A stretch of 64,000 nt of DNA from Dermatophagoides farinae (Eukaryota; Arthropoda; Arachnida; Sarcoptiformes; Pyroglyphidae): the NCBI RefSeq assembly GCF_024713945.1, contig NC_134685.1:3467001-3531000 (forward strand), read 5' to 3'. This document shows positions 40,385-52,300 of the stretch, piece by piece. The notes beneath the pieces were generated by a model. It searched no databases, was not told where the DNA came from, and saw only the letters and a list, made by a program, of their open reading frames with translations. The translations under genes and the position numbers were made by a program. Numbering within the stretch: the stretch's first letter is position 1; each line of letters starts with the position of its first letter.

Positions 40385-40598
40385 TTGACGACATTCCAGA
40401 GCCCGTGACTCAACACCATGATAAAACTTCGTGATCACACCTCGAACCACTGTTAATCTAGACTTGGCACCACTTGACGACATTGGTTTAACAAAACAAA
40501 CTTTATTTATTTTAACAAAGAACAAGGGAAAACAAAAAACAAGAACAACAATTTCACCACACCACACCACGTGTTCTCTCCGCGCCGTTCATAACAAT
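40385..40598 (-). mobile_element. Possible LTR-retroelement fossil (BEL/Pao-like, broken)
   Basis: On the reverse strand a segment starts TGTTATGAACGGCGCGGAGA, contains AATAAA-rich sequence and reaches a TGGTGCC word that could be a primer-binding site. It differs in composition from its surroundings and lies inside a short tandem repeat. I see only one LTR-like end and no coding domain that can be named, so the family is a guess and this is an old, incomplete fossil at best. Confidence 0.28.
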
Positions 40599-40904
40599 CG
40601 TTACCCCCGCGGTAGCAATAGCTAAATAAATTAGCGCAATAAAAATTAGCGAAAAATAACACGTTATATATGAAAGGTTATGTCACAACAAAACACACAC
40701 ACATTTGTTCCTGTGATTTTTTTAATGTTTCCATTTCTACATCTACATACATAGCGGAGTGGAAATACGCGACAATTCTTTACTGTGTTTCTGATTGGAT
40801 AATTCGATTTCGCGCTCGAACCGACCGTTGGGAAAAAAAATTGATTGTCATTTTCTTTTTTTGTGTGTGTCTTTTTTTTTTGTTCTAATCATCAAAATCA
40901 AATC

Positions 40905-43900
40905 ATGTCACAAGAAACTAATAATGCCAAAGTTCTTGGTGAAATTGACCCTAACTCTGATGATTGGCAATTATTTGCTAATCATGATACTTCTGAACGA
41001 CGATCAACAAATCGACGACGATCATCGATATTGAAATTAAGTGAAGCTGAACGTCGATCGAGTAATCGTCGTGTTAGTTGGGCACAAACTTTTCAGTACA
41101 AGTAAGTTGATCCATGTTTGAACAATTGATTGATTGATTGATTTTCATTTAATAATACAGAGAAGTCTTATTGGATGGAACATCTGTGCTCACAAGTCAA
41201 GAACTAAATAAATGTCCAATCAATTTAAATGCTAATACAGATCCAATACCCGTTATGAGTGAACAAAAAAATTGTAATGATGAAAACGTTCAAAATTCGA
41301 ATGAAAAAAAATGTGAATTGAACGATATCGTTGTCGATGAAAACATTCAGAAGATTAAGGATAGATTTGGACAGAATCATCTGCCGCGAATATTATCAAG
41401 ATACTACAATCCAAAAAATAATAGTAAAGATTGTACTACTGTAATCAATACAGCATTGAATAAATATGGTGTTGAAATTGATCTGGCAAATCCATTCAAT
41501 AACCTGTCCAATTTATTCAATCTATTCAAACGTGAACATCCTTCACAGGAAGAAAATTTTACGGCATTTTTAAAACATTTCCACTTGATTGAAGATAATG
41601 ATCATGAACTAAGTTCATTGAAACAATCGATATCAAATGAAAATCAATTAATTCATACACCCACCATTTCTAGTAATTCTGCTATGAGCAACAAGTTTTT
41701 GAATTCAACAAAAATTTCCGATGCTAATCATTCATTAGATTCATTTTCTGTCATGGCTGATCAAAGCCCCATTCGAAATGATTCGGATTCAATGAACGTT
41801 GATTTGGAATATAATGATGATCAACAATCGATGACCGAACCTGTGGTAAAAACACTTCTTGATACAACATTCATGCAATTAGAATCGAATAATTCATCTC
41901 ATCAAAGCGAAAACGATAAAGTGTCTGAATCAAAAAAAATCAATCCTACCACTAACAACAACGGACAAGAGGCGAATATTTTTGTAGCAAAAGCTGACAA
42001 TTTTAATCCACATGAAATGAGTTTAGAAATGTCATTGGAATTATCACCAACAAAAAAAACAACATTAAAATCAGTTGATCAGATTGCCATGAATATTTCT
42101 GCTCAAACATCAGAATCAGCTGCTGATATAGAAAAAGTGAACGCTGAAAATTTTCTAAAAATTATTCTTGATGCAAGTCTGTCCATTAGCGATGATTCCA
42201 ATTCAAATAAACAGAAAATGGAGGAATTTAAAATTTTTGTTGATAATAGTTGTATTGCTGAAAAAATGCCGAAAAAAGAATCACCAGTAGTTGAAAAGAT
42301 TAATTTTTTCAAAAAATTGGATGATACACCCAACACAGATTATTCCATTAGCCTTGATGATGATGATGATAATGATGATGGTGATGGTGATGATGACGAT
42401 AATGCAAATCTTAAAAACGATAGCAATGGCCAACAACGAGAAGATTTCATCATCAATGTTGATCAAAATCAAATTTCCAAAGAAGATGAAAATTTAATTA
42501 AACATCAAGCTATCGAATCATTTCATGATGCTGATGATTTTTTAAAAAATTTTAAATCAACCAATACATCGTTTGAGTTTGATGATTCAATTGACAATTT
42601 AATGGCCAAGAAAAAAGAAGATGAAAAGGATTCAAATGATTCGATGATTTCATTAAATAAAATAGACGATAGTATTTGGATCAATGATAATGCGAATAAT
42701 GTGAATAATGAAGAGAAAATGAAAATGGCATCAACTTTTGTTCGTGATAATCATGGACAAAATGTAGAATTTACTATCCCAATGAATACGGAATCGATTC
42801 CGATTAAAATTCCTGAACAAAAACCACTACCATTCCTTGAATCAACAATGAATCATATCAGTATATTTTCATCATCATCATCATCATCGGATAAACCATT
42901 TTCTTTTTCAAAAACTGACAATATCGTCTATGATAAGACTGATGATCCGAAAACATCAGCAAATTTCAATACAACAGAAATGTCAATACAACATGAAGGT
43001 GCTTCAACAATGGGGGTAAACAAATCCGTTGAACATGAGCGAAAAATGGTTGCCAATGAACATTTTACGGCCGATTTGCTGTCCATGAATCTAGAACAAT
43101 CGACTGTTGATCGTGAAAAAAAATTGGCCACTTTTCTCACATTATCAAGTATTGTTTCTGATTCGAAAATTAAAGACGATAAAAATCTAACAAGTTCTAA
43201 CAATTATAATGATAATAACGATAACGATAATGATGATGAACAATGTAAAAGCGATGGATCAACATTATTCAAAGAAGCATCCAAAAGTTTATTGGATAAT
43301 TTTGAGCTTAACACACCAGATACAAGTATATCACAATCCTTGAAAAATTTGTCCGAAAATGACATTTCTGAAATTGAAATTTCCGCTGAAAAGTCAAAAA
43401 TTTCACCAATAGAACCTGATGATGATGGTGGTGGTGGTGTTCGAGTTGATGTTATTGAAATAACAAAAGATCTTATATCAGATAATCAAACACCATATGT
43501 TTTAACAAAACCAATCAATCTTGGTAAATCAGCAACTGAAATTCTTGAATGTCAAAATCTTGAACAACAACAGATAAACGATAAAGAATCAAAAGATGAC
43601 GATTCTGGTGACGGTAAACAGGAAATTCAAATCAAAACCAAAAAATCAACTGAAGAAAGTGTCCAGTTGGAAAAAAAGGAAATCGAACCATTATTAGAAA
43701 ATTTTAAACTTCCAAATCTTGATCTAATGCGTCCATCCATGAAAATGGTTATGAAAGCAGATGTGGCAAATCAGTCAGCAATAGCCGAACAGCAGTCACC
43801 CATGCCAAAGCAGATTACAGGATCAACCGTCGCTGAAATTATGACTGGAATGTCTCAGCTTAAATCAACATTACCACCACCAACATCGATATCGAAAATG

Positions 43901-45788
43901 TCTGTTGGTGGTGGTGGTGGTGGTGGTGGTGTTCGAAGATCAATGTTTGAGCTATCAAAAAATTCATCCAATTTTTCTCGAATTCCTCAATTGCCTACTC
44001 CAATGTCGAAAACATCTTCATTTTCATTTCGTATACCACTGGCAACGCCTGTCAATAGGCCGAATACAACAACAAAAACATATTCATCCGAACAACGTTC
44101 CAACATTAGTCAACAAATAGATAAATCGCCATCAGTAGATCAAAATGATTCAATGACATCATATTTTGAAAATTCCATTTTAGCCCGAAAATCATTGGGT
44201 GTAACATTACGTGAAAAATTAATAAAAAGAATTGATAAACAACGACAAAAAGAAGCCGAAATTTCGAAACCTAACGAAACAAAAGAATCGGAACCAATTG
44301 CTGAAACAGAACAACTGAACCTAGAGCAGCAGCAGATAATTGACGATGATAACGAACTACAATCAGGTTTAGATCAGGTCACTATTGAATCCATACAAGA
44401 ACAACACGATTATTTTGGATCGGATGAAATTGAAACACCGGAACGAGTTTTATCACCAATCGAAATGGAACAATCGGTTGCTAAAATGTTGAATGTAGAT
44501 GACTTATCTGAAGATCATATTGAAACAACGGAAACTGATGTCAAAGCTATGGAAAATAATGATGGTGATGATTATGAAGAAGAAGAAGAAGAAGAAACAG
44601 ATTATAATGTAAACATGTCAGAAATGACTGGAAATTTTTCAATGATGCTGCATGATGTTTCACTTATGCTAGCCGACGATTCAATGGAGGAAAACAAATT
44701 TGAATTTTCCACGTATAATTCATTTACTCAATCGATCGCAATGCGTAAACAGAAAAAACGACTAATTCAGATTCCAATGTTTGATTTCATCAATGATCTT
44801 GATCATCGTGAATTAAATGTACGAATTCAATCCGTAACTCCTGATCAATTAGTATTACGATATCTGTTCAGTACCTTGGAGCTTCGAATACATCTCGGAT
44901 CATCGAAAAGTTGCCGTCAGATAAACGATGATGATGGTCATGAAATTCGTGAAATTGTAGCCATGGATTTGGTTTCATTGATTGATTCGCAAAAACCCTT
45001 AAAAACCGACGTGATTTGTGGACGTGAAGATCGACCCATTTATGATTGGGATTTTTCTCCTCTAAAATTCAAAACAGATGAACATCGTCAATTATTATTG
45101 CTGTCACATGATTATGTGCACACGCATTTCGAAGAAAAACGTTCTTTTTTCGATAAAACATTCAAAGATACAAGCAAATTGAAAGAGCTTATTCAAGAAT
45201 TCAGCATTCTAGTTACACCGGCTAAAAAAATGGCCGGCGAACTTCGAAGATTATTATCGGAAAACATTTCTCATATGTTGCCAAAAGATCAGGATGGAAA
45301 AATTGGGTATGTGATTGATTATTGATGAAAATTGGATTTAAAATAAAAATTGAAAATTTTTTTCTTTTTCTTCACACACACACACAGAATATCGATAGAA
45401 ATTTTTGGCATACGAATTAATACTTGTGTTTTACTTCATTTCATATTTGATCATCTTAAATATCCGGATGAAGTTATCCATCCGATCATTATCGTGCCGG
45501 ATAATGATCGTCATCTTTATCCGTAAGTGTTTTTGTTTTTTTCTCTCAGAAACCAAAAATTAATTTTGATAACTCTTTTTTTTGCACAATGATTACAGAT
45601 TGGAAGAATTTGCAGTGGCACTAAAAATGATCAAACCATGTGCATATAATTATATAAGCAAATTGACTAGAGGTTCAGAATGTTTCATACAGGCTCTTGG
45701 CATTATAATAAAACAGGAAAAATTAGCACGTCGACGATCGGAACAGATGCGTGCATTGGCTTCATTTGAAATTCGCCGCAGTGGTTAA
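40905..45788 (+). CDS. KNL1: Kinetochore scaffold KNL1/Spc105-like
   Basis: KNL1 is the outer-kinetochore scaffold that recruits protein phosphatase 1 and, through phosphorylated repeats, Bub proteins. Exons 40905-41101, 41161-45306, 45388-45522 and 45599-45788 give 1555 aa. The N-terminus carries both PP1-docking motifs in the family order: RRRSSILKL (SILK, residue about 40) and RRVSWAQTF (RVxF class, with Trp replacing Phe, residue about 57). A very long, acidic, Ser/Asn-rich, poorly conserved middle follows, with DDDD and EEEE runs; I could not assign clear MELT repeats. The C-terminal 400 residues are ordered, with LIQIPMFDFINDLDHRELNV, a helical stretch and an RWD-like end (GIRINTCVLLHFIFDHLKYP). 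AATAAA lies near 45868. The call rests on the paired docking motifs and architecture. Confidence 0.78.
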
Positions 45789-45980
45789 TCAATTGTTTAT
45801 TTGTCATAATCATGTCCTTGTATATTCCATATATATGAAGATTGAATTTGTTGTTCGATTATCTGTGAATAAATAAAAACAAGTTTTAAAAATGCATACA
45901 TTGTCTTGTTTTTGTGAAATGTAAAAAAATTGTCTTTCATATTTTGTATAGAAATTTTTGAAATGCGAGTTACGTAGTAT

Positions 45981-46160
45981 ATGCTGGCTTGCCCTTTTGC
46001 AACACGACCAGTTCCAGTTCCATTAAATGAACATGTTGTTGTGGGCAATGAAATTCTCAAAATTTCGACAAATTCAACTCAACCACCAGACACACAATTT
46101 GATTCATTAGCATCGACAGTTGACTCAAGTGGTGGTGGTCTGAGTATTAATGGCAAATGA
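45981..46160 (+). CDS. Short open frame, 59 aa, uncertain
   Basis: Coding-like codon use: starts MLACPFATRPVPVPLNEHVV and ends SSGGGLSINGK. No family is recognised. It lies between KNL1 and a transposon-like relic on the other strand. It could be the last exon of something lost, a relic, or chance. Confidence 0.2.
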   Translation: MLACPFATRPVPVPLNEHVVVGNEILKISTNSTQPPDTQFDSLASTVDSSGGGLSINGK

Positions 46161-46213
46161 TTACAAATTAAATTCAATTCCTTTTTTCCGGTAATAAGAG
46201 ACTCTTTTTTGAT

Positions 46214-46560
46214 TTCTTTTTATGTGGCACCACAAAATCTATATGAAAAAGATAATCACAAAGAAAATAATAATTTTCCAAATATTATTATACTTATTAT
46301 ACTTACCTACAAATAAAATACTGATTACAACATTGTTTGAATCCTAAAAGTTCATCAACGGCCAAATTGTCGCCAACCACGAAAGCTAAGCGGACTTTTA
46401 ACAGGATGACTCGACTTGCAATTCTTAGGCCGTGTTTCTGAAAATTAATAAAATTTGTTCAACTTTGATTCATATGAAGTGGGCAAAACATACTTGCAGT
46501 TTTTTCAAATCTTCATTCAATATTAACAGTGATTTCACGGAGTTTCGTTATTCTATTTGT
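46214..46560 (-). mobile_element. Relic of a transposon-like protein gene (GDN...LLGF type)
   Basis: A reverse-strand exon-like block (46437-46307), bounded by a CAG acceptor and a GTAAGT donor, encodes KHGLRIASRVILLKVRLAFV followed by VGDNLAVDELLGFKQCCNQY. A further exon-like piece lies on each side. From memory, GDNL..xxLLGF followed by a CRFC-type end occurs in large uncharacterised, probably transposon-derived, arthropod proteins. No complete frame is present, so I treat it as a broken fossil. The element class is unknown. Confidence 0.4.
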
Positions 46561-46629
46561 TGCAGTTGTTGCGCCTGACCACGGCTGGTTGTCGAATATG
46601 ATCAATGGTTACAGTGTATCTTTATCTAT

Positions 46630-46865
46630 GGTAGTGTGGCCGAGTGGTCTAAGGCGTGAGTTTTAGGCGTGATTACCGAGGTTATGGCGTTATTTCCGGT
46701 CAATCGAGTTTTTGGGTAAAACCTAAATAATCGATTGAACCTGAAACTCGATTGACCGGAAAAAAACCCGAACCGGAAAAAACCGGGACCAAAAAAAATC
46801 TGGGACCGGAAAAATTATAAACACACTCATCAGAAATGGCGTGGGTTCGAATCCCACCGCTACCA
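46630..46865 (+). tRNA. tRNA-Leu (anticodon UAG) with intron
   Basis: All parts of a class II tRNA are visible. The acceptor stem GGTAGTG pairs with CGCTACC (46858-46864), with discriminator A46865. The D stem is GCC/GGC within A-box TGGCCGAGTGG. The anticodon stem TGAGT (46657-46661) pairs with ACTCA (46825-46829). The loop is TTTAGG plus C with anticodon TAG, and the variable arm is TCAGAAATGGC. The T arm GTGGG-TTCGAAT-CCCAC contains B-box GGTTCGAATCC. A TTTTT Pol III terminator follows directly. The mature ends strongly resemble animal tRNA-Leu. A 156-nt intron interrupts it at the canonical site after position 37. Confidence 0.92.
46668..46823 (+). other. 156-nt tRNA-Leu intron with 19-bp hairpin
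   Basis: The intron sits between nucleotides 37 and 38. A perfect 19-nt inverted repeat, 46693-46711 with 46744-46762, forms a hairpin. Its loop holds CCTAAA (46722-46727), exactly complementary to the anticodon loop TTTAGG (46662-46667), as needed for the anticodon-intron helix recognised by tRNA splicing endonuclease. CCGGAAAAAACC-type repeats follow. Confidence 0.85.
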
Positions 46866-46869
46866 ATTT

Positions 46870-47052
46870 TTGAATTTTTACCAAAAACTGCGTACTGTTG
46901 ATATTGCAATCGTTTGATTAATTAATTAATTCGTTTGTTGTATTCTGATTTTTGGTTAAGGCGTAAGTTTGAAATCAGAAATTCGAATCAATACCAATTG
47001 TAATTTTTTTCATTTTTAATTATAACAAAATTGACTGCTTATGTCTATTTTA
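46870..47052. other. Spacer with tRNA-like relic
   Basis: The stretch near 46955-47003 (GGTTAAGGCGTAAGTTTGAAA, then AATTCGAATC and a T-run) resembles a decayed tRNA-Ser(UGA) 3' two-thirds. No pairing acceptor stem is found, so it is a relic or chance. Confidence 0.25.
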
Positions 47053-49119
47053 TCACTGAAAAAGGTCGTGAGTAATCGATATTGCAATCGCTTGATTTGA
47101 AATCAAAATCTCTTCAATTCGATGCCATTGGTGTTCACGTGAATATTTACATAAACGTTGTATGTTTGATTGTAATTTACGTTGATAACGTTTCTCCCAC
47201 ACTGTTTGACGCCATTCACTATCATCATCATCATCATTGGTAAAACGGCCAGATTCGATAATTTGGTCAAGATTTTCCATTATCATCACCATCATTGACC
47301 ACCATGTATTATCACAGATAAGTTTCAAATATTTATGGTTAAAATGATGTGAGAAATTTTGAAAATTCTCTCGTTGTCTACTACGTAATCGGCGGCCTTG
47401 ACATTGATTGAGTGATTGTTTTTGCCTCAAATATTGAATCAATATGTTGAAGAAATTTTCAAAAAGGTTGACAATATTTTCCAAAAAATTGACAATTGTA
47501 AAACATTTGGATAGATATAGAATACCTGTATCTATTGGTCGTATTGTTCGTAATCGATTTATCAAATCAATGCCATTAAAACTGGTTGATGACTGATTTT
47601 GCCAAATCATCAATCGTTCAATAACCGTAATTAATCGATTTCGTACATAATAGATTTTATGGAATTGTGTTTCATATGATAATAATGATAGTTTTTCACT
47701 ACAACATTGTTGGCCATCATTCATTTGGTGAATGGTCGTCCACCTAATAAATTCGAAAGTAACATCAGCAGAGAATCGAACAACATTTGAATCAACATGA
47801 TCAAAACGGATTTGTCCATGGCTTAATCGATCCCGTAAATGTGGTCCATGACAATGTATGATCAGATCATTAAATGCATGAATAAAACCGATGGGTAGAA
47901 ATTGTAGTAATCGATTTCGAGGTAATGTTTGTTCTTCGATGGTATCAATCTTCCAATAATCTAAATCGGTAATTAATGTACCGAAAATTTCACGAAATGT
48001 TACATAATATTGACGAGCAATGGCAGTAAGAAGACGACGATCTTCAAGATGATTAACATGACAATAAAGATAACGCATCGATGATTCAAGCAATGGAAAC
48101 AAGAGACAAATCCAATATTGATTTCGTCGATGCAATTTCTCTTGTCGTTGCAAATGAAACATGTATGCCCATGCTGATCGCATTGTTCGATGTATTAATG
48201 GACATTTGAAGATTTGTTCATAATGATCACCACTTTGATCTCGAACAATGGGAAAATGTTTGTTGGCAAATTCGCTTAGATCATATAATGGTGAACGTGG
48301 TATCCAGTCGGTCGAGTGAATAGAAGACTCAGAATGTTGAGACAATCGATATCCGATTGTTGATATGATTGCAATCAAAGTCGTAATGAATGGTCGCATT
48401 TCAATCGACGTCTGCTTCACCGGACAATTTATGAATCCATGCCATAGAATATTTCGAATGTTCAATGTTGTTGGTGGTCCTAACAATACTTTTAATGGTC
48501 GTATTAAATCCGAACCAATCAATTCGTTCAACTCGGGCATATCGATTAAATCTTTCATTAACGGTGGAATTTGACGACATTTTAGCCGTAAAACATCGCC
48601 AATACAATGTTCAATGCCACTGGTCAAAAGTAAAAGGCTTAAAATTTGATTCATACAAATAAATTGTCCAGGATTTGTAAATGGGATGGCTGAAATTTCA
48701 TTTCGTAAACCAATATCAATGGCATCCAAAATGTATGTTTGCCAATGTGGACCACACCATTCAATGTTTGATCGAACACTAAATTGAATCTCATCAATTG
48801 CATCATCGTGTTCTAACAATGGACAAAAATAACTATCAATTTTACGGATAAAACGTCCAATTCGGTTCACATTATCAATAGAATCAAATGATTGATTAAA
48901 ATCGACTTGAAAATCATCTAAATATTGATCAATTATCGTCAAGTTTGGATGCAAACATTCTTGATTATCATTCGATTGAATCTTGAACAGTTTTTCGAAT
49001 AAATTTCCAACATTATTACTAAGAAACGTATCACTTTGATGATATTGATCAATCGGTACAATTGTTTGATGCATTTTTTTCATTATAATGAAATTTGGCC
49101 AGAACCGAAATCCGTTCAT
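47053..49119 (-). CDS. ERMARD: ERMARD-like ER membrane-associated RNA degradation protein
   Basis: An intronless 688-aa frame. ERMARD (C6orf70) is a poorly understood ER-membrane protein needed for neuronal positioning in vertebrates. The match is by conserved blocks in order: SGIEHCIGDVLRLK (about residue 170), PPLMKDLIDMPELNELIGS, then LLGPPTTLNIRNILWHGFIN (about 215-235; human LNLRNVLWHGF), LLFPLLESSMRYLYCHVN (about 335-355), and HCHGPHLRDRLSHGQI (about 420-437; human GPRIRDHLSHGEI). The two Arg-Asn/Arg-Asp-x(3)-His-Gly motifs are reminiscent of HEPN-type RNA-cleaving motifs (R-x4-6-H), but a nuclease activity is inference. The C-terminus contains a DDDDD run. The start is the first ATG; MKKMHQ 12 codons later is an alternative. 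It is divergent from PIGG. Confidence 0.82.
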   Translation of the reverse strand: MNGFRFWPNFIIMKKMHQTIVPIDQYHQSDTFLSNNVGNLFEKLFKIQSNDNQECLHPNLTIIDQYLDDFQVDFNQSFDSIDNVNRIGRFIRKIDSYFCPLLEHDDAIDEIQFSVRSNIEWCGPHWQTYILDAIDIGLRNEISAIPFTNPGQFICMNQILSLLLLTSGIEHCIGDVLRLKCRQIPPLMKDLIDMPELNELIGSDLIRPLKVLLGPPTTLNIRNILWHGFINCPVKQTSIEMRPFITTLIAIISTIGYRLSQHSESSIHSTDWIPRSPLYDLSEFANKHFPIVRDQSGDHYEQIFKCPLIHRTMRSAWAYMFHLQRQEKLHRRNQYWICLLFPLLESSMRYLYCHVNHLEDRRLLTAIARQYYVTFREIFGTLITDLDYWKIDTIEEQTLPRNRLLQFLPIGFIHAFNDLIIHCHGPHLRDRLSHGQIRFDHVDSNVVRFSADVTFEFIRWTTIHQMNDGQQCCSEKLSLLSYETQFHKIYYVRNRLITVIERLMIWQNQSSTSFNGIDLINRLRTIRPIDTGILYLSKCFTIVNFLENIVNLFENFFNILIQYLRQKQSLNQCQGRRLRSRQRENFQNFSHHFNHKYLKLICDNTWWSMMVMIMENLDQIIESGRFTNDDDDDSEWRQTVWEKRYQRKLQSNIQRLCKYSREHQWHRIEEILISNQAIAISITHDLFQ

Positions 49120-49309
49120 AAAGAACGTTGCATTTCAATGTTTGGATTTGTTTTTCTAGTTGTTGTGTTCAAAACACATGTGCTATGATTTAGGGTGAGG
49201 TTGATTTGTTTGTTTGTTTGTTGGTTGGTTGGTTGTTGTTTAGTGATTGACGATGATGATGATGATTGTAGTGAATAATAATCATATAATAATCATATTA
49301 TGAACGAAA
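49120..49309. promoter_or_regulatory. Shared ERMARD/PIGG divergent promoter region
   Basis: Only 190 bp separate the two divergent start codons, so the promoters must overlap. It contains GTTT/GGTT runs (49205-49235) and a GAT run. No TATA box is evident on either side. Confidence 0.5.
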
Positions 49310-52300
49310 ATGAATTCAACAATTATCCAACCATTATGGATCTTTGCATTGGCCATCATATTCTTGGCATCGACTATTCATTTTGGTTATAATTTTTTAT
49401 CATCAGAAGAATTACTCCTAAACGACCAACAAGATGATCCATCAATCAGTGATGATTCATGGATCAAAAAAACATTATCGATGCCATTGGAAAGTAGTCA
49501 AGGTGAACGAATGTTTGTTAATCATGATTATAGCATCTATCTTTATCTACAAGATCATTGTAATCAAACATTGGCAAAAAGTCGGCCGAAATTCAATAAA
49601 TTCGTATTGTTCATTATTGATGCATTACGTGTAGATTTTGTACGATCAATCATTGGTGAAAATCAACATGAACAATCATTGGATCCATTGTTACCGTATA
49701 CGGAAAAAGTGATGCAAACTAATGGTATCGGTTTGATAAGCGTAGCTACCATACCGACTGTAACATTACCTCGAATTAAGGCTTTGATCACCGGTACATT
49801 GCCATCATTTATGGATTATTTTCTTAATCTTAATCCTGTGGTCAATAGTAATAACAATAACAATAACAATGACAATGTTAATGTGGAAAGTAAAACAAAA
49901 AAACATGCGGACGATAATCTTGTCGAACAATTTAATCGACAAGGTAAATCAATCGTTTTCTATGGTGATGATACATGGACACAATTGTTTTCATCATCAG
50001 CAAATGAAATATTCAAAAGAATAAATGTAACATCATCATTATTTGCAACCGATTATACTGAAGTTGATTCAAATGTCACATATAATGTGAATCGTGAATT
50101 AAAGACACTCAATGATTGGGACGTCATGATCCTGCATTATTTAGGCGTCGATCATATTGGTCATTTACGTGGTTTTCATTCAGAATTATTTCCAGACAAA
50201 TTTCATGAAATGGACAATGTATTTCGTAACATATTCGATACAATCACTTATTCTGCATCCGTCAACGATTCATATTTAATTGTAATCACCGGTGACCATG
50301 GTATGACCGATGCCGGCAATCATGGTGGTCATACAATCGCTGAAACGCATACAGCTTTGATATTTATCAGTACGAATAAAATTCATTATCAACCTCATCA
50401 GCCTTCATCGAAAAATGATCATAAAACCGACAAAGAGATTGCCATTTTTCAATTAGATTTTGCAGCTACCATTGCCGTACTATTTGGTCTAGAACTGCCA
50501 CGTAAAAATCAAGGTCGAATCATTTCCACAGTATTGGAACGATTCAACATTCCACATGACGAACATCTTTGTCATCTATTTCGTAATGCATTACAAACAC
50601 AAAAATTATTGATGAATAATGGTGAAGAGACAAAATTATTACGTCAACAATTCACCACTGCATTGAATCATCATTGGAATTTTATTGGCAAACAAAATCA
50701 AACCACATCAAGTGAAGAAAGTTTTGAAAAAGCACAAAAATCGTATCAACAACTTATTGGACAAATTCAACATGAATTTGTCTCTCAGACAATTGATCGT
50801 TCATTTTGGTCATCATTGATTGGTGCAATTCTAATATCATCGCTGACAGTTGTTGTTTTATTATTGATTGAAATTATTTGCAATCGTTCATCATCGATAG
50901 TGATTATTCATCTGGATCGGTTGTTATCTGGTTATTATAATAGCAATGGTCATTATTATCATGATCTCGTACCGCTTCGATATTCATCATCACCATTGGC
51001 AACGATAATCATAATGGCCATATTTATGTTACGTTTCTGTTTACTTGGTTCAATCAATTTTATGCTCAACGAGCATTTATTCTGGTATTATTCAACATTA
51101 TTCTTACTATCAGTTAATTTATTCATTATTATCAAGTATGTATTTGTTGTTTTATTTTACTTTTGTATTTATTCCATTCTATGATACGAATTATTTTCAA
51201 ACAGGACCTGTCGCAATCATCACAAATTCAATTGTCTAGTCATCGTAAATTCAGTTGGATTAATCGTGACATTTTTCCTATTAACATATTGGCGAATGCC
51301 CGTATTGACTGATCAAGATTTGAACCGAATCGATATTACTGATTATCTACAACGTTCATCAAATAAACGTTTATTAAGTTCACTGTTGATTACTGCATTG
51401 ATCGTAACGGCATCAATGATCTATGGACAAACAGGATCAAGATGTTCATATTATTTTCTAATCACATCGTTTGTTTTAACCTATTTTTATCGCAGTTATC
51501 TAAATCAGGTGACCGTTTTTCGATTCTCCGCACTTAATTTCCTTGCAAAATGGCCGAATTTTTGTGCACAAATCATCTTCACACTTGTGTTGTTCATCAT
51601 AATGGATTGTATTTATCGAAAATTCAACTATAACATAACAATACCAATATTATCAGGGTGGATTGTTTCCAATTCAAAAAAACAACCGGTTATAATAATG
51701 AAAGGTATCTGCCTGAATACATTGATCACAATATGGATCATTATGTCGATACTTTTGCTGGAACCACCATTAATGCCGGTGTTTACATTGAATATTTTGA
51801 TGGAAAAAATGCTTTACTCAATCCTATCCGAGACGAACACAACGAAAATGGATGTTAAATATCGTCAACTATTCTATCGTTTTGGACTCTATGCCTGTAT
51901 GGCATATAGCTCATTCTATCAACTTGGAAATCGAAATTCCTTGTCAACAATCAGTGTTAATAGTTGTTTTATTGGCCTCAATCAACATATACCGATCGTT
52001 TGTGGTTTATTCATGACAATATCCATTTATTCAACAATGATCTATTGGATGATTATGTTTTTCATTCGTTTTCGTGATGATTTTTTCATCAATAACATTG
52101 ATGAGTCGAATATTCCGAAAAATTATCAAACATTCACATCGATCATAACGATTACGTTGATAAATCGTTTTGCAATGATGTCGATGACGATGTTTGTTAC
52201 ATGGTGGCTGCGTGATCATCTTTTCATATGGTCAATTATTTGTCCTAAATTAATCTATGAATTTTGTTTTACCATTTTGATTACAATTTTTACATTGACA

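Noticed and set aside
47053-49119. Gamma-tubulin complex protein as the identity of the 688-aa frame
   Set aside because: Considered first because of its helical character, but the LNIRNILWHGF and GPHLRDRLSHG blocks point to ERMARD.
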